This document shows positions 6,715 through 9,065 of a stretch of 9,065 bases of DNA, one piece after another. Source of the stretch: Clostridiales bacterium. GTDB lineage: Bacteria > Bacillota > Clostridia > Tissierellales > Sedimentibacteraceae. The stretch is taken from assembly GCA_003457065.1 (NCBI GenBank), contig DMJQ01000015.1, positions 34,042 through 43,106 on the forward strand. The letters are read 5' to 3'. Position 1 is the stretch's first letter; each line of letters begins with the position of its first letter. The notes under the pieces are model-generated. The model was not told where the DNA came from, searched no databases, and saw only the letters and a program-made list of their open reading frames with translations. The position numbers were made by a program, and so were the translations under genes.

Positions 6715-6736
6715 CTAAAATATTGCTAAAATAATG
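6715..6736. repeat. Tandem 11-bp repeat at the truncated end of mgtE
   Basis: CTAAAATATTG (6715-6725) is immediately followed by CTAAAATAATG (6726-6736), matching at 10 of 11 positions. The repeat lies where mgtE similarity stops and before the abrB promoter, so it could mark the deletion junction or be a pair of sites at the promoter. In such AT-rich sequence it may also be chance. Confidence 0.35.
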
Positions 6737-6747
6737 TCATTAATTTA

Positions 6748-6776
6748 TTGACTTTAGATATCTTGTATGCTATTTT
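6748..6776 (+). promoter_or_regulatory. Probable vegetative promoter of the abrB-like gene
   Basis: TTGACT (6748-6753, 5/6 to the -35 consensus) is followed after 17 bp by TATTTT (6771-6776, 4/6 to the -10 consensus). Transcription would begin near 6783, just before the AGGAGGT ribosome binding site at 6790-6796, leaving a very short leader. The arrangement supports an independent transcript. Confidence 0.55.
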
Positions 6777-6804
6777 ATTAAGGTATTGTAGGAGGTACAT
6801 ATAT

Positions 6805-7062
6805 ATGAAAAGCACAGGAATTGTAAGAAAATTGGATGAATTGGGAAGAATCACACTTCCTATTGAACTAAGAAGGACTTTAGGCGTTAGCGAAAGAGAC
6901 CCTCTTGAAATTTTTGTTGATGAAGACAGAATCATATTAAAGAAATATGAGCCTACTGATATTTTCAACGGTTCTAAAGATAATCTCATTGATTATTGCG
7001 GTAAAAAGATTTCAAAGGAATCCATCTTAGAACTTGCTAAATTAGCAGGTATTGTTGAATAA
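6805..7062 (+). CDS. abrB: AbrB-family transition-state regulator (SpoVT/AbrB DNA-binding domain)
   Basis: The 85-residue protein begins at ATG 6805, nine bases after AGGAGGT (6790-6796); a longer in-frame start at 6748 falls on the promoter and is rejected. Residues 1-49 are a textbook swapped-hairpin AbrB domain: MKSTGIVRKLDELGRITLPI followed by ELRRTLGVSERDPLEIFVD, with basic residues R8, R15, R23 and R24 that contact DNA in the Bacillus protein. AbrB dimers and tetramers repress or activate transition-phase and sporulation genes. The C-terminal third differs from the usual clostridial form, which as I recall carries two CxxC pairs (IFCG and VCKDC types): here those sites read DIFNG (52-56) and ISKES (69-73), so all four cysteines are replaced and only C64 remains. 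The gene is convergent with rsmI, as in Bacillus subtilis, supporting orthology to abrB rather than spoVT. Target genes cannot be inferred. Confidence 0.93.
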   Translation: MKSTGIVRKLDELGRITLPIELRRTLGVSERDPLEIFVDEDRIILKKYEPTDIFNGSKDNLIDYCGKKISKESILELAKLAGIVE

Positions 7063-7071
7063 CTAAACTTC

Positions 7072-7131
7072 AAAGAAAGAGCCTGACTTTATATTGTTTT
7101 TACAATATACGAAGTTCAGGCTCTTATCTTT
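7072..7131. terminator. Long bidirectional terminator between abrB and rsmI
   Basis: AAGAGCCTGA (7077-7086) pairs perfectly with TCAGGCTCTT (7116-7125). The inner segment forms a second stem, ATATTGT (7091-7097) with ACAATAT (7102-7108) around TTTT. Outside the main stem AAAGA (7072-7076) can pair with TCTTT (7127-7131), leaving A7126 bulged. T-rich sequence on each flank suits termination in both directions. It follows the abrB stop by 9 bp and overlaps the rsmI stop codon by two bases. Confidence 0.9.
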
Positions 7132-7972
7132 ATTTCTCAAGTAATTGATTATAAATATCTCTTTTGGAAACACCTCTGTCGTTTGCAACAGCTTTCATTG
7201 CCTCTTTTTTATCCATACCTTTGTTCAGATAAATAGTCATATGTTCGTTAAGAGAAAGTTTATTCCAGCTAGATTGTTCTTCTAACACCAGGGCTTCTTT
7301 ATCAGCCCCTTCAAGTACCAGCACAAATTCCCCTTTCGGTTCATTTGCTTCATAATAAACAATGGCTTCTTGCAAGTTTGTACATAGGACAGTTTCATAC
7401 TTTTTCGTAATTTCTTTTACAACAGATATTTTCCTGTTTCCTAATTCCTCATATAATTCCTTTAAGGTTTTTTTTAATCTATGAGGTGCCTCATATAGAA
7501 TAGTTGTCCTGGTCTCTGTCTTAAGCTCCATTAGAATATTCTGTTTTTCCTTCTTATCCGTGGGTAAAAATGCTTCAAAAGCAAATCTTCTCGTAGATAG
7601 TCCAGACAATGTAAGGGCGGTAACACAGGCAGCTGGTCCTGGTAAGGATGTAACCGAAATTCCAGCCTCATAAGCTAACTTAACCAGTTCCTCTCCTGGA
7701 TCAGAAATACCAGGTGTACCTGCATCTGTAATAAGAGCTATATTAACACCCTCTAATAACTTATTTACTAAAAAATGTCCTTTATCTATCTTATTAAATT
7801 CATGGTAGCTTGTCATAGGCGTGGTTATCTCAAAATGATTTAATAGTTTGATACTATGCCTGGTATCTTCAGCTGCAATTAAATCTACTTCTTTTAAAGT
7901 TCTTAATACCCTTAAAGTAATATCTTCAAGATTTCCAATGGGGGTGGCACATAAATACAATTTTCCAGTCAT
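7130..7972 (-). CDS. rsmI: 16S rRNA (cytidine(1402)-2'-O)-methyltransferase RsmI
   Basis: The 280-residue protein is full length for RsmI, which uses S-adenosylmethionine to 2'-O-methylate C1402 in the decoding centre of 16S rRNA. Signatures of the tetrapyrrole-methylase fold occur in order: LCATPIGNLEDITLR (7-21), AAEDTRHSIKLL (33-44), ITDAGTPGISDPGEELV (81-97), SLPGPAACVTAL (109-120), FEAFLP (132-137), YEAPHRL (160-166) and SVVKEITKKYET (183-194). The C-terminal part ends with the small helical domain (KKEAMKAVANDRGVSKRDIY). The ATG (7970-7972) has AGTAGG (7978-7983, minus strand) five bases upstream. The gene follows trmN6 after a 33-bp gap with no promoter or terminator between, so the two are probably co-transcribed. 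The GIY-YIG gene yazA that lies between these genes in Bacillus subtilis is absent. Nothing looks defective. Confidence 0.97.
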   Translation of the reverse strand: MTGKLYLCATPIGNLEDITLRVLRTLKEVDLIAAEDTRHSIKLLNHFEITTPMTSYHEFNKIDKGHFLVNKLLEGVNIALITDAGTPGISDPGEELVKLAYEAGISVTSLPGPAACVTALTLSGLSTRRFAFEAFLPTDKKEKQNILMELKTETRTTILYEAPHRLKKTLKELYEELGNRKISVVKEITKKYETVLCTNLQEAIVYYEANEPKGEFVLVLEGADKEALVLEEQSSWNKLSLNEHMTIYLNKGMDKKEAMKAVANDRGVSKRDIYNQLLEK

Positions 7973-8005
7973 AAAAACCTACTTTCTTTACTGCTTGTAA
8001 ACTTC

Positions 8006-8746
8006 CTAATACCCATAAATATCATAGATTTCATCCGTATACACATTCTGCTCTTTATAAACAATTAAAGGAGCCTCAACAGTAATCCTTGAATTGCCAC
8101 CTTTAACTGCCTCAATTAATACCATGTTAGGCTCCTTGTCTATAAATGGATGAACCATTTTCATACGTTTTGGTTCTAATTTATAGGAAAGCAACACACC
8201 AAAAATTTCTGCCAGTCGAAATGGCCTGTGGACCATATAAAATCTTCCCCCAGATTTTAATAGTTTGGCCGTTTCTCTAACAACATCCTCAAGAGAGCAT
8301 TTTATTTCATGCCTGGCTATTGCCTTAGGCATATCAGGATTCATTAAACCATGGTTGTTAGTCATATAGGGTGGATTGCAGGTAACAACATGAAAAGAGG
8401 ACAACCCAAAAAGTTTGGATGCCTCTTTTATATCTCCAGTCACTATATTTATTTTATTTTCCAGATGATTTAGTTTAACACTTCTAAGGGCCATATCAGC
8501 ACTTTCTTCTTGAATCTCTAAACCAGTAAAGTGTCCGCCTTCTGTTTTGGCCTCTAAAAGTATTGGGATAATACCGGTCCCTGTCCCAAGATCTATAACA
8601 CTCTCACCGGGCTTTACCTTCGCAAAGCCCGATAAGAGTACTGCATCCATTCCAAAGCAGAACTTCTTACTGTTTTGTATAATCAGATACTGATTTCTGT
8701 GCAAATCATCTATACGTTCATCAGGTTTAAGTAAATAATTCTCCAA
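8006..8746 (-). CDS. trmN6: tRNA1(Val) (adenine(37)-N6)-methyltransferase family protein (YfiC/YabB type)
   Basis: This 246-residue class I S-adenosylmethionine methyltransferase has an N-terminal recognition segment (LLKPDERIDDL, then FCFGMDAVLLSGF at 29-41), the cofactor loop DLGTGTG (52-58), the acidic ribose-binding residue in GLEIQ (75-79) and the amino-methyltransferase motif NPPY (124-127), which marks N6-adenine or related exocyclic amine methylation. The Escherichia coli relative modifies A37 of tRNA-Val. The initiation codon is TTG (8744-8746): a stop codon lies four codons upstream in frame, and no ATG occurs until residue 33, past conserved sequence. The ribosome binding site is weak (AGG about eight bases upstream), so translation may depend partly on coupling to ricT, which ends 25 bp upstream. 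Substrate specificity in Firmicutes is less well established than the fold. Confidence 0.93.
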   Translation of the reverse strand: MENYLLKPDERIDDLHRNQYLIIQNSKKFCFGMDAVLLSGFAKVKPGESVIDLGTGTGIIPILLEAKTEGGHFTGLEIQEESADMALRSVKLNHLENKINIVTGDIKEASKLFGLSSFHVVTCNPPYMTNNHGLMNPDMPKAIARHEIKCSLEDVVRETAKLLKSGGRFYMVHRPFRLAEIFGVLLSYKLEPKRMKMVHPFIDKEPNMVLIEAVKGGNSRITVEAPLIVYKEQNVYTDEIYDIYGY

Positions 8747-8771
8747 TGTAAAACCTATTTAACCTTCCAGC

Positions 8772-9065
8772 TTATTCATCATCTAAATGTGATCTGCCTT
8801 CTTTCATTTCCAGCATTTCAAGAGCTCTAAGCTCATCATCTATAGCAACTTTTTCTTTTCTTTTCTTCGCTTTAAAGCGTAGTGTAGACGCCTTGTATTC
8901 TCTTACTTCTTTTTCATCGTTCTCCAAGGTTACAATTACTTTTACCAATTGCTTTAACACAATTACACTTTGTACTTCACCCTTTAAGCCATCAGCCGTA
9001 GTCACCATATCGCCTACATTAGGAAGCTTACTGTTAAGTTCTTCATATGCCTCTTCTTCATTCTT
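8772..9065 (-). CDS. ricT: RicT (YaaT), PSP1-domain protein of the Ric complex, C-terminal fragment
   Basis: The gene enters from the right edge, so only the last 97 codons are visible. The frame is open to position 9065; the ATG at 9006-9008 is internal, since the preceding residues (AYEELNSKLPNVGD) belong to the conserved core. Characteristic are KLPNVGDMVTTADGLKGEV and the VLKQLVKVIVTLENDEKEV stretch at the end of the PSP1 region, followed by a charged tail (RFKAKKRKEK) and an acidic C terminus. In Bacillus subtilis RicT joins RicA and RicF in an Fe-S-containing complex that affects RNase Y-dependent mRNA maturation and the phosphorelay controlling Spo0A, hence sporulation, competence and biofilms. 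It is the first visible gene of the leftward operon with trmN6 and rsmI. The cysteines that bind the cluster lie outside the window. The identification rests on the C-terminal region and on conserved order. Confidence 0.87.
   Translation of the reverse strand, partial: KNEEEAYEELNSKLPNVGDMVTTADGLKGEVQSVIVLKQLVKVIVTLENDEKEVREYKASTLRFKAKKRKEKVAIDDELRALEMLEMKEGRSHLDDE

Noticed and set aside
6607..6804. Mg2+ riboswitch (M-box) upstream of mgtE
   Set aside because: Fewer than 200 bp separate the mgtE ATG from the abrB start, and these hold N-domain remnant plus the abrB promoter; no M-box core is present.
6726..6989. 87-codon minus-strand ORF opposite abrB
   Set aside because: It is a shadow of the AbrB coding frame and runs through the abrB promoter and ribosome binding site.

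Overview
The window looks like a chromosomal segment of a low-GC, anaerobic, probably spore-forming member of the Clostridia. The evidence is a single-chain pyruvate:ferredoxin oxidoreductase (NifJ), a clostridial-type AbrB regulator, the RicT protein linked to entry into sporulation, and a short DUF3787 protein known from spore formers. Coding sequence is AT-rich with strong AGGAGG-type ribosome binding sites, and genes are separated by classical hairpin/T-run terminators.

Layout. Positions 1-1088 (minus strand, running off the left edge) hold the N-terminal half of a YyaL/SPATA20-type thioredoxin-domain protein. It is interrupted by a 21-bp in-frame insertion with two stop codons, directly before its CHWC motif. 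Positions 1089-1606 are non-coding: an upstream direct repeat, two inverted repeats, a locally GC-richer patch I cannot identify, and a promoter-like element. nifJ (1607-5134, plus) follows, ending in a strong, probably bidirectional terminator. A 55-residue DUF3787 gene (5216-5383, minus) lies beyond it and is too short for many gene callers. Then comes a stretch of decay: a frameshifted, truncated fragment resembling a DUF2512-type membrane protein (5502-5661, plus), abutting the stop codon of an mgtE magnesium-channel gene (5662-6606, minus) that has lost most of its N-terminal sensor domain. From 6748 rightward the region is orderly again: an abrB-like regulator (plus) with its own promoter, a long shared terminator, and a convergent operon ricT-trmN6-rsmI (minus, reading leftward from the right edge).

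How the parts relate. The right third is a recognisable Firmicutes housekeeping neighbourhood: in Bacillus subtilis yaaT(ricT)-yabA-yabB-yazA-yabC(rsmI) is likewise convergent with abrB. Here yabA and yazA are absent. The genes concern developmental control (RicT, AbrB) and RNA modification (TrmN6, RsmI). nifJ is a stand-alone central-metabolism gene that oxidises pyruvate to acetyl-CoA and reduces ferredoxin. No functional link between nifJ, yyaL and mgtE is evident.

The most notable observations are deviations inside known genes: a Cys-to-Tyr change at a predicted [4Fe-4S] ligand of NifJ, the stop-bearing insertion in yyaL, the beheaded mgtE, the frameshifted membrane-protein fragment, and an AbrB whose usual clostridial CxxC pairs are replaced. 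I found no CRISPR array, RNA gene, intact insertion sequence or credible new multi-gene system.
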